Shown here one piece after another: positions 26,379 through 34,152 of a DNA stretch of 64,000 nt. Positions within the stretch are counted from its first letter, which is position 1; the number at the start of each line of letters is the position of its first letter. A program made the position numbers and the translations under genes. Origin of the DNA: an uncultured Elusimicrobiales bacterium (GTDB lineage: Bacteria > Elusimicrobiota > Elusimicrobia > Elusimicrobiales > Elusimicrobiaceae); the NCBI GenBank assembly GCA_944324645.1, contig CALUXB010000001.1, positions 635,340 through 699,339 on the forward strand. Direction: 5' to 3'. Below the pieces are notes generated by a model. That model saw only the letters and a list, made by a program, of their open reading frames with translations. It was not told the DNA's origin and searched no databases.

Positions 26379-26407
26379 GGCCCCGGTTTTGTGCCGGGGT
26401 TTTTTAT
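26379..26407 (+). terminator. Intrinsic terminator of the mnmE-murG operon
   Basis: CCCCGG (26381-26386), a 7-nt loop and CCGGGG (26394-26399), followed by a T run. The rest of the 317-bp gap before arsR holds nothing recognisable until the promoter at 26524. Confidence 0.88.
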
Positions 26408-26523
26408 TCAGTAGAGTAGAGCTGCGACAAAGTGGCTTCTTGCGTGGTTGGGTGTGGGATTGATTGGCGCAAGGAGCGTTTTTCTTTAGGTTTAAATAAC
26501 TTCTTTCATTTGGCAAAACTTCC

Positions 26524-26552
26524 TTGACAAAAAAGGGCGGAATCTATATAAT
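26524..26552 (+). promoter_or_regulatory. Sigma-70 promoter of the metal-resistance operon
   Basis: Consensus TTGACA (26524-26529), a 17-nt spacer and TATAAT (26547-26552), the best match to consensus in the window. It leaves a leader of about 90 nt before the repressor gene. Confidence 0.88.
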
Positions 26553-26576
26553 ATATATGAACACTTGTTCATATAT
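26553..26576 (+). promoter_or_regulatory. ArsR/SmtB-type operator
   Basis: A perfect inverted repeat ATATATGAACA, two bases CT, TGTTCATATAT, directly abutting the -10 box. The core ATGAACA-nn-TGTTCAT matches the 12-2-12 operators of SmtB/ZiaR/CzrA repressors. Binding here would block the transcription start, giving autorepression relieved by metal. Confidence 0.85.
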
Positions 26577-26652
26577 TAAACTTAAGTGGTTTAAATTTGA
26601 TTTGCTGTTTGCTGTTTAATACTTTACAACCTCAGAAGAAAAAGAGGAACTT

Positions 26653-27006
26653 ATGAAAAAAGAACTTTCACCGTCTTTTCTGCATTTAACCGCCGCTCAA
26701 GCGCGCACATTAGCCAAAAATATGCCGCCGGAAGAAGTGCTTTATGAATTGGCCGATTTATACAAAATGTTTGCCGATTCCACGCGCGTGCGCATTTTGT
26801 CTGCGTTGCAGGCGCAGGAGCTGTGCGTGCTGGACTTGGCGGCTTTGCTGGGGGTCAGCCAGTCGGCGTTGTCGCACCAGCTGCGCATTTTAAAACAAGC
26901 CAAGCTGGTCAAAAGCCAGCGGGAAGGAAAAATTATTTTTTATTCTTTGGCAGACAGCCACGTAGAATCTATCTTTAAGCAAGGCTTAGACCATGTGCGG
27001 GAATAA
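26653..27006 (+). CDS. Zinc-responsive ArsR/SmtB family repressor
   Basis: A 117-residue winged-helix repressor. The recognition helix is GVSQSALSHQLRILKQAKL, followed by a wing (SQREGKIIFYSL). The C-terminal alpha-5 helix carries D101-x-H103-x10-H114-x2-E117, the exact pattern of the alpha-5 zinc site of SmtB, CzrA and ZiaR. The alpha-3 site ELCVLDL (56-62) keeps only one of the two cysteines needed for cadmium, lead or arsenic sensing. So zinc (or cobalt) is the expected effector. It lies 7 nt before a P1B ATPase and below a matching operator. Confidence 0.93.
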   Translation: MKKELSPSFLHLTAAQARTLAKNMPPEEVLYELADLYKMFADSTRVRILSALQAQELCVLDLAALLGVSQSALSHQLRILKQAKLVKSQREGKIIFYSLADSHVESIFKQGLDHVRE

Positions 27007-27012
27007 ACACAT

Positions 27013-28848
27013 ATGAAAAGGCAATTAATACAAATTTTACTGGGGGGAATGCTTTTTGCAGCGGCGCTTGTAGTGCCGGCGGCAGGGCTGAAGCTGGGGT
27101 TGTTTGTGCTGGCGTATCTAGTCTGCGGGGGGGACGTATTATACCGCTCTGTGCGCAATGTGGCGCGCGGGGAGTGGCTGGATGAAAACTTCCTAATGTC
27201 TTTAGCCACGCTGGGGGCTTTTGCCATTAGGGAATATCCGGAAGCGGTGGCGGTAATGCTTTTTTACCAAACGGGGGAATTTTTCTTGCATTGGGCGGTG
27301 CACCGCAGCCGGCGCAGTGTACGCTCTTTAATGGAGCTGCAACCCCATACCGTTTGGATCAAACAAGGGGATAAATGGGCCGAAGTAAAACCGCAAAGCG
27401 TGCAAAAAGGCGATGTTTTTTGGGTCAAACCCGGCGAGCGGGTGCCGATAGACGGCGTAGTGCGCAAAGGCCGCAGCTTAATAGACGCTTCTGCGCTGAC
27501 GGGGGAGTCTTTGCCTTACAGCGCCTCGGCCGGGCAGGAGCTGCTGGCCGGCGTGATTGCGCTGGACGGAGAGCTGGAATTGCAGGCCCTGCGCCCCTAT
27601 GCCAGCTCCGCCATTGCCAAAATTTTGGAGTTGGTGGAAAACGCTTCGGCCAAAAAAACGCCCACCGAGCGTTTTATTACCCGTTTTGCCCGCTACTACA
27701 CCCCGGCGGTGGTGGCGGCTGCGCTGCTTACGGCTTTTGTGCCGCCTTTGCTCTTGCCGGACGCTTCGCTGAAAGTGTGGCTGTACCGGGCGCTGATTTT
27801 TCTGGTAATTTCTTGCCCGTGTGCGCTGGTGCTTTCGGTGCCGCTGGGGTTCTTTGGCGGCATTGGGGCGGCTGCGCGGCGCGGTATTTTGATTAAAGGA
27901 AGCGGCAGTTTGGAAGGGTTAGCCAAAGGAAGTATCATTGTGTTTGACAAAACCGGCACGCTGACCCGCGGGCAGTTTGAAGTAAGCGGCGTTTATCCGG
28001 CGGGCGGATTTTCCAAAGAGCAACTGCTGGAGCTGGCCGCTTATGCAGAAAGCGCTTCCACCCACCCGCTGGCGCAAGCCATAGTCAAAGCCTATGGTCA
28101 AGAGATAGACCGCACCCGCCTGGCGGATATGCGCGAAAAAGCGGGCCTGGGCGTATTTGCCCGTGTGGACGGGCGGGAAGTGTTTGCCGGCAAAAAAAGC
28201 GGTTTGGGGGCTGTTTCTGATGAGCAAACACCGCAGCTTGAGCAGACAACTGTCTTTGTAGCGGTAGATGGTGTGTATGCGGGGGCTTTAGCCTTGGCAG
28301 ACGCTGTAAAGCCGGACGCCGCCCAAGCGGTGGCGGCGCTTAAAAAGCTGGGCTTTGCCCAAAGTATTATGCTGACCGGGGACCGCCCGCAACCGGCCCA
28401 CTTGGCGGCCCGCCAATGCGGAGTAGATAAAGTGTACGCTTCTTTGCTTCCGGCAGATAAAGTCGGCGCAGTAGAGCAGCTGCTCAAAGAAAAGAAACCG
28501 GGCACTACTTTGCTTTTCGCCGGGGACGGCATTAACGACGCCCCGGTGCTGGCGCGGGCAGATGTGGGGATAGCGATGGGCGCGCTGGGCTCAGACGCCG
28601 CCATAGAAGCCGCCGACGTGGTGCTGACCGACGACAAACTCTCCAAAATCCCCCAAGCGGTGGCCTTAAGCCGCTTTACGGTGCAAATTGTAAAGCAGAA
28701 TATTTGGTTTTCTCTGTTGGTAAAAGCCGCCGTTATGGGGCTGGGCATACTGGGGCTGGCTAATTTGTGGGAAGCGGTATTTGCCGATGTGGGGGTGGCG
28801 GTGCTGGCGGTGCTTAATTCCTTGCGCCCGCTGGCGTGCAAAAAATAA
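27013..28848 (+). CDS. zntA: P1B-type heavy-metal efflux ATPase (Zn/Cd class, no HMA domain)
   Basis: A 611-residue membrane ATPase. The metal-path motif CPC is at 268-270 and the phosphorylation motif DKTGT begins at D312, with GDGINDAPVLARADVGIAMG further on. In the last helices K571 (SLLVKAAVMG) and D592 (FADVGVAVLAVLNSLR) match the zinc-ligand Lys and Asp of P1B-2 pumps. There is no N-terminal heavy-metal-associated domain or CxxC, so it starts directly with transmembrane helices and is about 100 residues shorter than E. coli ZntA. It is co-transcribed with the repressor above and exports zinc, cadmium or lead across the inner membrane. Confidence 0.92.
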   Translation: MKRQLIQILLGGMLFAAALVVPAAGLKLGLFVLAYLVCGGDVLYRSVRNVARGEWLDENFLMSLATLGAFAIREYPEAVAVMLFYQTGEFFLHWAVHRSRRSVRSLMELQPHTVWIKQGDKWAEVKPQSVQKGDVFWVKPGERVPIDGVVRKGRSLIDASALTGESLPYSASAGQELLAGVIALDGELELQALRPYASSAIAKILELVENASAKKTPTERFITRFARYYTPAVVAAALLTAFVPPLLLPDASLKVWLYRALIFLVISCPCALVLSVPLGFFGGIGAAARRGILIKGSGSLEGLAKGSIIVFDKTGTLTRGQFEVSGVYPAGGFSKEQLLELAAYAESASTHPLAQAIVKAYGQEIDRTRLADMREKAGLGVFARVDGREVFAGKKSGLGAVSDEQTPQLEQTTVFVAVDGVYAGALALADAVKPDAAQAVAALKKLGFAQSIMLTGDRPQPAHLAARQCGVDKVYASLLPADKVGAVEQLLKEKKPGTTLLFAGDGINDAPVLARADVGIAMGALGSDAAIEAADVVLTDDKLSKIPQAVALSRFTVQIVKQNIWFSLLVKAAVMGLGILGLANLWEAVFADVGVAVLAVLNSLRPLACKK

Positions 28849-28894
28849 AATAGCCGCCGCTTTGGCCTCTGGCGGAAAAGAAAGATATGCATAA

Positions 28895-28923
28895 AATCCC
28901 CGGGTGTTTTTCCGGGGATTTTC
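28895..28923 (+). terminator. Intrinsic terminator of the arsR-zntA operon
   Basis: AATCCCCGG (28895-28903) with CCGGGGATT (28912-28920) and a short T-rich tail, 46 nt after the ATPase stop. Confidence 0.85.
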
Positions 28924-29016
28924 TAAACCCGCCTGCAATAAGCCACCTGCGGCGCAAGGCGGCTTTGAGTTTTCCTTTCTCTTCTTTCTATACAAGCTGT
29001 CCATAAACCGCTTTTG

Positions 29017-29022
29017 TATAAT
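29017..29022 (+). promoter_or_regulatory. Leaderless-type -10 box of the HAD gene
   Basis: TATAAT ends exactly 6 nt before the ATG at 29029. No Shine-Dalgarno lies in between and no good -35 is seen. Confidence 0.6.
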
Positions 29023-29028
29023 TTATAT

Positions 29029-29817
29029 ATGTGCAGTTATAAAATGGTATTTTCCGATTTGGACGGCACTCTTTTAAATTCCGCCCACCACGTGCCCGCC
29101 GCCACCGCGCAATATCTGCGCGTACTTTCAGCCCCCGGGGTGCCGTTTGTAATTGTTACGGCGCGTATGCCGCAGGCGGCTTATCCGTTGCAAGAGGAAA
29201 TAGGCATATCTTCTCCTATCATTTGCTATGGCGGCGCTCTGACGCTGGACGCCCGACATCAGATTTTACGCAGTGTAACGCTTTCTGCAACAGATACCGC
29301 CCGTGTGATGGTATGGGTACAAAAGAAATGGCCCGACGTTTCCTGCTCACTCTATGCCCAAAACACTTGGTATGCGCCGCAGGATAAGCTGGTGGAAGAA
29401 GAGAGCCGTATTACCGGGGTCACGGCGCAGCCGCTTGTTTGCAATCAAAAAGTGCGGGCTCATAAAGTATTTTTAATGGTGAGAGAGAGTGAGCGCTGCC
29501 CGCAAATGTTGGAGCAACTAAAACAGGCTTTTTCCGCGTTGTGTGTATCTTATTCCGGCTTTGGACATATAGAAATAACCGCTCCCGGCGCTTGCAAAGC
29601 ACAGGCTTTGCAAGATTTGTGCCAACAGCTGCATATACCCGTGAGCCAATCTGTTGCGTTTGGGGATAGTTTAAATGACGCAGATATGCTGCGTGCCGCC
29701 GGGCTGGGGGTGGCGGTGGCAAATGCAGCGGCGCAAGTGCGGGCTGCCGCGGATAGAATTTGTCCTTCCAACGAAGAGGAAGGCGTAAGACAAACCCTTC
29801 AAGAGCTGTTTGGCTAA
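29029..29817 (+). CDS. Cof-type HAD phosphatase
   Basis: A 262-residue HAD hydrolase of the Cof/YbiV class. Motif I is FSDLDGTLLNS, followed by FVIVTARMP (motif II) and an alpha/beta cap (about residues 80-185). Motif IV is VAFGDSLNDADMLRAAGLGVAVANA. Such enzymes dephosphorylate sugar phosphates, FMN or pyridoxal phosphate; the substrate cannot be assigned. The start is the ATG at 29029, directly after the promoter box; MVFSDLDGT begins five codons later, so an alternative start at that second ATG is possible. It stands alone, with terminators on both sides. Confidence 0.88.
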   Translation: MCSYKMVFSDLDGTLLNSAHHVPAATAQYLRVLSAPGVPFVIVTARMPQAAYPLQEEIGISSPIICYGGALTLDARHQILRSVTLSATDTARVMVWVQKKWPDVSCSLYAQNTWYAPQDKLVEEESRITGVTAQPLVCNQKVRAHKVFLMVRESERCPQMLEQLKQAFSALCVSYSGFGHIEITAPGACKAQALQDLCQQLHIPVSQSVAFGDSLNDADMLRAAGLGVAVANAAAQVRAAADRICPSNEEEGVRQTLQELFG

Positions 29818-29862
29818 AATTTGGCTTGCGTTATTTTATAAATTCCCCTTTTTAAGAGTTAA

Positions 29863-29888
29863 AAAACCCCGCTTTTCAGCGGGGTTTT
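29863..29888. terminator. Bidirectional intrinsic terminator
   Basis: AAAACCCCGC (29863-29872), loop TTTTCA, GCGGGGTTTT (29879-29888). It serves the convergent HAD gene (+) and mltG (-). Confidence 0.92.
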
Positions 29889-29893
29889 GGGTA

Positions 29894-30865
29894 TTATTTT
29901 TTGCGGCGGTATTTGTTTTTCTTAATTAAATGTTCATTGTAGGTGCGGCTGAAATCGTGTCGGCCGGTATTGTCTGCTACAAAGTAAAGCGCGTCAAAAT
30001 CCGGCTCCGGGTTTAGCACCGCTTTGACCGATTCGTAGCTGGGGTTGCAAATCGGCCCCGGCGGCAGACCGTTGTAGCGATAGGTATTGTAGGGGGATTT
30101 GTTGCGCAGGTCCCGGTAGGTCAGGCCTTTTTTCCAGTAGCGGTTTTCGCGGAAGTTAAAGCCCAGCGCGTATTGCACCGTAGGGTCGGCTTCCAGGCGT
30201 TTGCCAATTTTGAGGCGGTTTAAATACACGGCGGCTATTTTGGGCCGCTCATCGTGAAAGATAGCTTCCCGCTCTACAATAGAGGCCACCGTAAGCACTT
30301 CTTTCTCCGTCAAATTGGTTTTATATTGGGAAAAAAGCGGTTTTACTTTACTGTTGTACTGCGCCAGCATAGCGTCCACCACCGCCCAGGCGGGGGTATT
30401 CTCGGAAAAATAATAGGTGGAGGGGAAAAGATAGCCTTCCAGCTCGCGCTTGCGCACAATGTCTAAGAAAGCGTGCGGGTCGGTAATGTCGTTGGCGGCG
30501 AGCACCTCGGCTATTTCTTCGCTGCGCCAGCCCTCTAAGGTGGTTAACTTAGCCAAATGCAGGCACTGCCCGCTTTTAATGCAGTTGAGCACCGACTCCG
30601 AGGGCATATTCTTATACAAATCGTATTTGCCCGCTTTGAGGTCTTTGGCAGAAGAAGAAAGACGTAAAATCAGCTTAAACCAGGTGCGGCTCTTAATGAC
30701 ACCGGCGTCTTTAAGGTTTTGTGCTACCTCAGAGGCGGTTTGCCCCGGTTTTATCTCAAACACCAGCGCTTCGCCTTTGTTAAAATAGTGCAGTTTAATA
30801 AACAGCGCAAAAGCGATAATACACGCCAAAAAAACGATGCAAGAGATTAGAAAACGTTTATTCAT
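29894..30865 (-). CDS. mltG: Endolytic peptidoglycan transglycosylase MltG
   Basis: A 323-residue YceG-family protein. One N-terminal transmembrane helix (about 5-24), a LysM-like domain (FEIKPGQTASEVAQNL) and the catalytic domain follow. The key glutamate lies in ASIVEREAIFHDERP, with AAVYLNRLKIGKRLEADPTVQYALG, then YRYNGLPPGPICNPSYESVKAVLNPE. It cleaves nascent glycan strands and sets their length. The ATG at 30865 is chosen because the hydrophobic helix begins there and upstream codons fall in tyrS. It follows tyrS after 13 nt on the same strand. Confidence 0.94.
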   Translation of the reverse strand: MNKRFLISCIVFLACIIAFALFIKLHYFNKGEALVFEIKPGQTASEVAQNLKDAGVIKSRTWFKLILRLSSSAKDLKAGKYDLYKNMPSESVLNCIKSGQCLHLAKLTTLEGWRSEEIAEVLAANDITDPHAFLDIVRKRELEGYLFPSTYYFSENTPAWAVVDAMLAQYNSKVKPLFSQYKTNLTEKEVLTVASIVEREAIFHDERPKIAAVYLNRLKIGKRLEADPTVQYALGFNFRENRYWKKGLTYRDLRNKSPYNTYRYNGLPPGPICNPSYESVKAVLNPEPDFDALYFVADNTGRHDFSRTYNEHLIKKNKYRRKK

Positions 30866-30878
30866 TGTAGTGTGCAAT

Positions 30879-32039
30879 TTAATGTTGCAATTTAAAAAAC
30901 GCGCGCTTGCCGGCCTGCAGCACATCGCCGTCTTGAAAAGAGAAAGGGCCGTCTTGCGTTATTTTTTCTCCGTTTAAGCGCACCGCGCCCTGCTCAATCA
31001 AAGCGCGGGCTTTGTTTTTGCTTTGGGCGGCGCCGGCTTCAAACAGTACAGCCGAAAGCATAGCCCCTTCGGCCGGTTTAAAAAGCGGCATTTCATCGGG
31101 ATTTTCTTTTTTGGAAAACACCTTTTCAAAATTTTCACGCGCGGCCTGCGCAGCTTCCTTTCCGTGGAAACGCTCCGTCAAAAGACCGGCCAGTTTCTTT
31201 TTGGCTTCCATGGGGTGCATGGCTTTGACTTGGTCCATATTTTCCGAGGTTAACAGCTCATAGTAGTTCATCATCATCTCATCGGAAATAGACATCAGCT
31301 TGCCAAACATGTCATTGGGCGCGTCGTTAAGCCCTACATAATTGCCGTAGGATTTGGACATTTTCTTCACGCCGTCAATACCCACCAAAAGCGGCACCGT
31401 CAGCGCAATTTGCGCTTCCTGTCCGTTTTGTTTTTGCAGCTGGCGGCCTACGAGTAAATTGAAAATCTGGTCCGTTCCGCCCAGCTCCACATCGGCTTTC
31501 AGCGCCACCGAATCCTGCCCCTGGAACAAACTGTATAAAATCTCCAGCATGCTAATGGGGTTGCCCTCTTTCATGCGTTTTTTAAAATCATCGCGCTCCA
31601 GCACCTGGGAAACGGTTACTTTGGCAAGCGTTTGCAATAAATCTTTGCCGCTGACAAAGGGGTCCAGCCACTCACTGTTAAAGCGGATTTGGGTCTGCTG
31701 CGGTTTTAAGACTTTAAAGGCCTGGTCGGTATAGGTTTTGGCGTTTTCCAAGATTTTTTCCCGCGGCAGGACGGGGCGGGTGGAATCGCGGCCCGAAGGG
31801 TCGCCTATAGCGGCGGTAAAATCCCCAATCACCAGCACGGCGGTGTGGCCCAAATCCTGAAACCGGCGCAGCAAGGAGAGCACCACGCTGTGCCCCAAAT
31901 GCAGGTCTGCGCTGGTAGGATCACAGCCCAGTTTTACCACCAGCTTCTTTCCGCTTTCCAATTTTTTCTGCAAGCCTTCCACATTTACCACATCTACGCA
32001 ACCGCGGGTTAAAAAAGCAATTTGTTCTTGGATATTCAT
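30879..32039 (-). CDS. tyrS: Tyrosyl-tRNA synthetase
   Basis: A 386-residue class I synthetase. LGCDPTSADLHLGHSVVLS contains the HLGH form of the HIGH motif. KKMSKSYGNYVGL carries KMSKS, and a C-terminal S4 domain ends the protein (ALIEQGAVRLNGEKI). It is the TyrRS type with a long central segment (TyrZ-like). The ATG at 32039 is chosen since GAGG lies 6 nt upstream. A T-box, common for tyrS in Firmicutes, is not seen. Confidence 0.95.
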   Translation of the reverse strand: MNIQEQIAFLTRGCVDVVNVEGLQKKLESGKKLVVKLGCDPTSADLHLGHSVVLSLLRRFQDLGHTAVLVIGDFTAAIGDPSGRDSTRPVLPREKILENAKTYTDQAFKVLKPQQTQIRFNSEWLDPFVSGKDLLQTLAKVTVSQVLERDDFKKRMKEGNPISMLEILYSLFQGQDSVALKADVELGGTDQIFNLLVGRQLQKQNGQEAQIALTVPLLVGIDGVKKMSKSYGNYVGLNDAPNDMFGKLMSISDEMMMNYYELLTSENMDQVKAMHPMEAKKKLAGLLTERFHGKEAAQAARENFEKVFSKKENPDEMPLFKPAEGAMLSAVLFEAGAAQSKNKARALIEQGAVRLNGEKITQDGPFSFQDGDVLQAGKRAFFKLQH

Positions 32040-32118
32040 ACATTCCTCATTTAAATAATACCGCCTCTTGTGCCGCGCCGCCACGGCGGGGCGCTAGGGG
32101 CAAAAATCTCTATTTTCT

Positions 32119-32124
32119 ATTTTA
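32119..32124 (-). promoter_or_regulatory. Probable -10 box of tyrS-mltG
   Basis: On the minus strand TAAAAT, about 80 nt before the tyrS ATG, with only a weak -35. The leader between them contains a GC-rich inverted repeat (CCGCC...GGCGG type, near 32078-32092) and a conventional GAGG site, so tyrS is not leaderless. Confidence 0.4.
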
Positions 32125-32196
32125 GCATATACGCGCGCGTAAGGGAAAAAGCACTATAACTACCGGTGCGCCTGCAACGCGGCAGCCAAGCCCCAA

Positions 32197-34149
32197 CTAA
32201 TAAAAGTCATAAGGGTCGGCAATGAGTTTAAAGTCGGCTCTTTTAACGGGCTCTAATTTATCCAACGTTTGCACCAGCGCGCGGTATTGGCCGGGGGCGG
32301 CTTTTAAGATGAGATACTGCTTTTTATAGGTGTCTGTTTTTTTGCCCGTCGGCACCGGGCCCAGCGTGCTTTGGCAAAACGGGGCCGCGGCGCTTAATAC
32401 GCGGGCGGTTTCTGCGGTAAGAAAGGTGGCGTCTTTGCTTTTAATAAGCACCTTGACCAAAGAAACAAACGGCGGATAGGCAAAGCTTTCCCGCGCCAGC
32501 AGCTCTTCGCGCGCGGCGTCCTCATAGGCGGTTTTTAGCGCTTCAAACGGGTAAATATCAGCCGAAGCGCTTTGTATAATGAGCCGTCCGTTGGGGCGGG
32601 AAGAGAGGCGGTTTTTGAGTTTAAAAAGCAGCTGACCAAATTTTTCGGAAGCGCGGAAGTCTGGGCTGTCCAGCTCTAAGTCCGCATCCGCCACCGCGCA
32701 CAGCGTTACCCGCGGCGAAAGGGCCGCCTCCAACGCCTGGCGGGTGCCTACTACCACGTCGGCCTCGCCCTGGTCTAAGGCGCGGCGGACCAGCCGGCCC
32801 TGCCCGTCTTTGTTTTTCAGCGTGTCTGAGTCCAGGCGCAGTACGCGCATAGAAGGGAAAAGCTTGTTTAGTTCACTTACAATTTTTTGCGTGCCGCCGC
32901 CGCGGGATTTGAAAATTTTATTTTGGCACAGCGGGCAGGTTTGCTCCAGCGGTTCTGTGTGTCCGCATTTTTTGCAAACCAGGCGGTCTTCTCCTTTTTC
33001 ATTTTTCTCCCGCGCTAAAATGGCGCCGCATTTTTTGCATTTGGCGTAAGCGCCGCAATTTAAGCAGTAGTAAGCGTTGGAGTAGCCGCGGCGGTTTAAA
33101 ATAATCAGGGCGGCTTGTTTGGCTTTGCAAGTATCGGTTAACTGCTGCAACAAAAAGTCTGAAAGCAGGGGGGAGTGTTCGCCTTTTTTAGGGGTAATTT
33201 TAATTTGAGTTTGGTCCGTAAGAGCAGGCAGGCGGATTTCTTCGCACTCCGCTTGCTGTACCAGGTGCAACGTTTCCAAAGAAGGGGTGTCTGAAGCGCA
33301 GACAAACAAGGCCCCGTGTTGCTGGCAGCGGAAAGAAAGCAAATCGCGCAGGTGGAAAAAAGGTTTGTTCTCTTCTTGTTTGTAATTATCGTTCTCTTCT
33401 TCCAGCATAGCGGCCAGGCGCAGGTTTTTAAACGGCAAAAGCCCGCCCGAGCGTGCCGAAACAATCAGCACCGGCGCCCCGCTGGACACGCGGGCAAAAA
33501 TTTTCTTTTTTTGGCTTAAAAGCATTTTGCTGTGCCAGCAGTGAACCCACTCTGCTCCAAACGATTTTTGCAAATGCAATGCAAAATTTTGCGCTGCCAG
33601 CACGTCCGGCAAAGTAAGCAGCACCTGCCCGTTTTGGGCCAACACCTGAGCGGCTAAAGCAAGCAAAATTTGGCTTTGCCCCGCCGCGTCCGGGCCGCAG
33701 AGAAGCAGTTGTTTGTAACCGCCGCCAAGAGCGTTTTTTACCCGTTGGCAGGCTTGCTCTTGCGCCGGGGTAAGGGAAAACGCCGGGGCGGAAAAAGCAG
33801 CCTGCGGCAGGGGTTGCTCTTGGGGAAGCTTAAAATAAGCCTGCGGCGGCACCAAGGAAAATAAAATTTGGCCTATCGGGCCGCCCCAGGTGGCCTTCAT
33901 AAATTGGGCCAGCACAAAAAGGTCGGAGCCAAAGACGGGTTTTTCGTCCAATACGCAGGTGATTTCTTTAATTTTGTTTTTAGGCAAAGAAGTAGTCTGC
34001 GCCGTTTCCACCACCAGCCCGGTGGTCAGCAGCGGACCGAAAGGGGCAGTGATGCGTATGCCGGGTTTGACTTGCGTGCAAAGGGCGTCCGGGACGGCAT
34101 AGTCAAAGTCCCGGTCCAGCGGCACGTCAAAGACTACTTTGCAGAACAT
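32197..34149 (-). CDS. priA: Primosomal protein PriA with degenerate helicase motifs
   Basis: A 650-residue PriA homologue. The N-terminal 3'-end DNA-binding domain and the eight zinc-binding cysteines (C362, C365, C371, C374, C392, C395, C405, C408) are intact, as are LNRRGYSN and SPDFRASE. The ATPase motifs are not. Walker A, normally GVTGSGKTE, reads GPDAAGQSQ with Q158 for the essential Lys. The DEEH box reads LEEE (249-252). Motif V GT..AKG is GTRQALEAA, and the arginine-rich motif VI is lost. It should still bind forks and restart proteins but not hydrolyse ATP. Last gene of gmk-rpoZ-udg-priA. Confidence 0.9.
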   Translation of the reverse strand: MFCKVVFDVPLDRDFDYAVPDALCTQVKPGIRITAPFGPLLTTGLVVETAQTTSLPKNKIKEITCVLDEKPVFGSDLFVLAQFMKATWGGPIGQILFSLVPPQAYFKLPQEQPLPQAAFSAPAFSLTPAQEQACQRVKNALGGGYKQLLLCGPDAAGQSQILLALAAQVLAQNGQVLLTLPDVLAAQNFALHLQKSFGAEWVHCWHSKMLLSQKKKIFARVSSGAPVLIVSARSGGLLPFKNLRLAAMLEEENDNYKQEENKPFFHLRDLLSFRCQQHGALFVCASDTPSLETLHLVQQAECEEIRLPALTDQTQIKITPKKGEHSPLLSDFLLQQLTDTCKAKQAALIILNRRGYSNAYYCLNCGAYAKCKKCGAILAREKNEKGEDRLVCKKCGHTEPLEQTCPLCQNKIFKSRGGGTQKIVSELNKLFPSMRVLRLDSDTLKNKDGQGRLVRRALDQGEADVVVGTRQALEAALSPRVTLCAVADADLELDSPDFRASEKFGQLLFKLKNRLSSRPNGRLIIQSASADIYPFEALKTAYEDAAREELLARESFAYPPFVSLVKVLIKSKDATFLTAETARVLSAAAPFCQSTLGPVPTGKKTDTYKKQYLILKAAPGQYRALVQTLDKLEPVKRADFKLIADPYDFY

Positions 34150-34152
34150 AAT

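Noticed and set aside
32040..32196. T-box riboswitch before tyrS
   Set aside because: No T-box sequence or specifier hairpin is recognisable; only a GC-rich inverted repeat.
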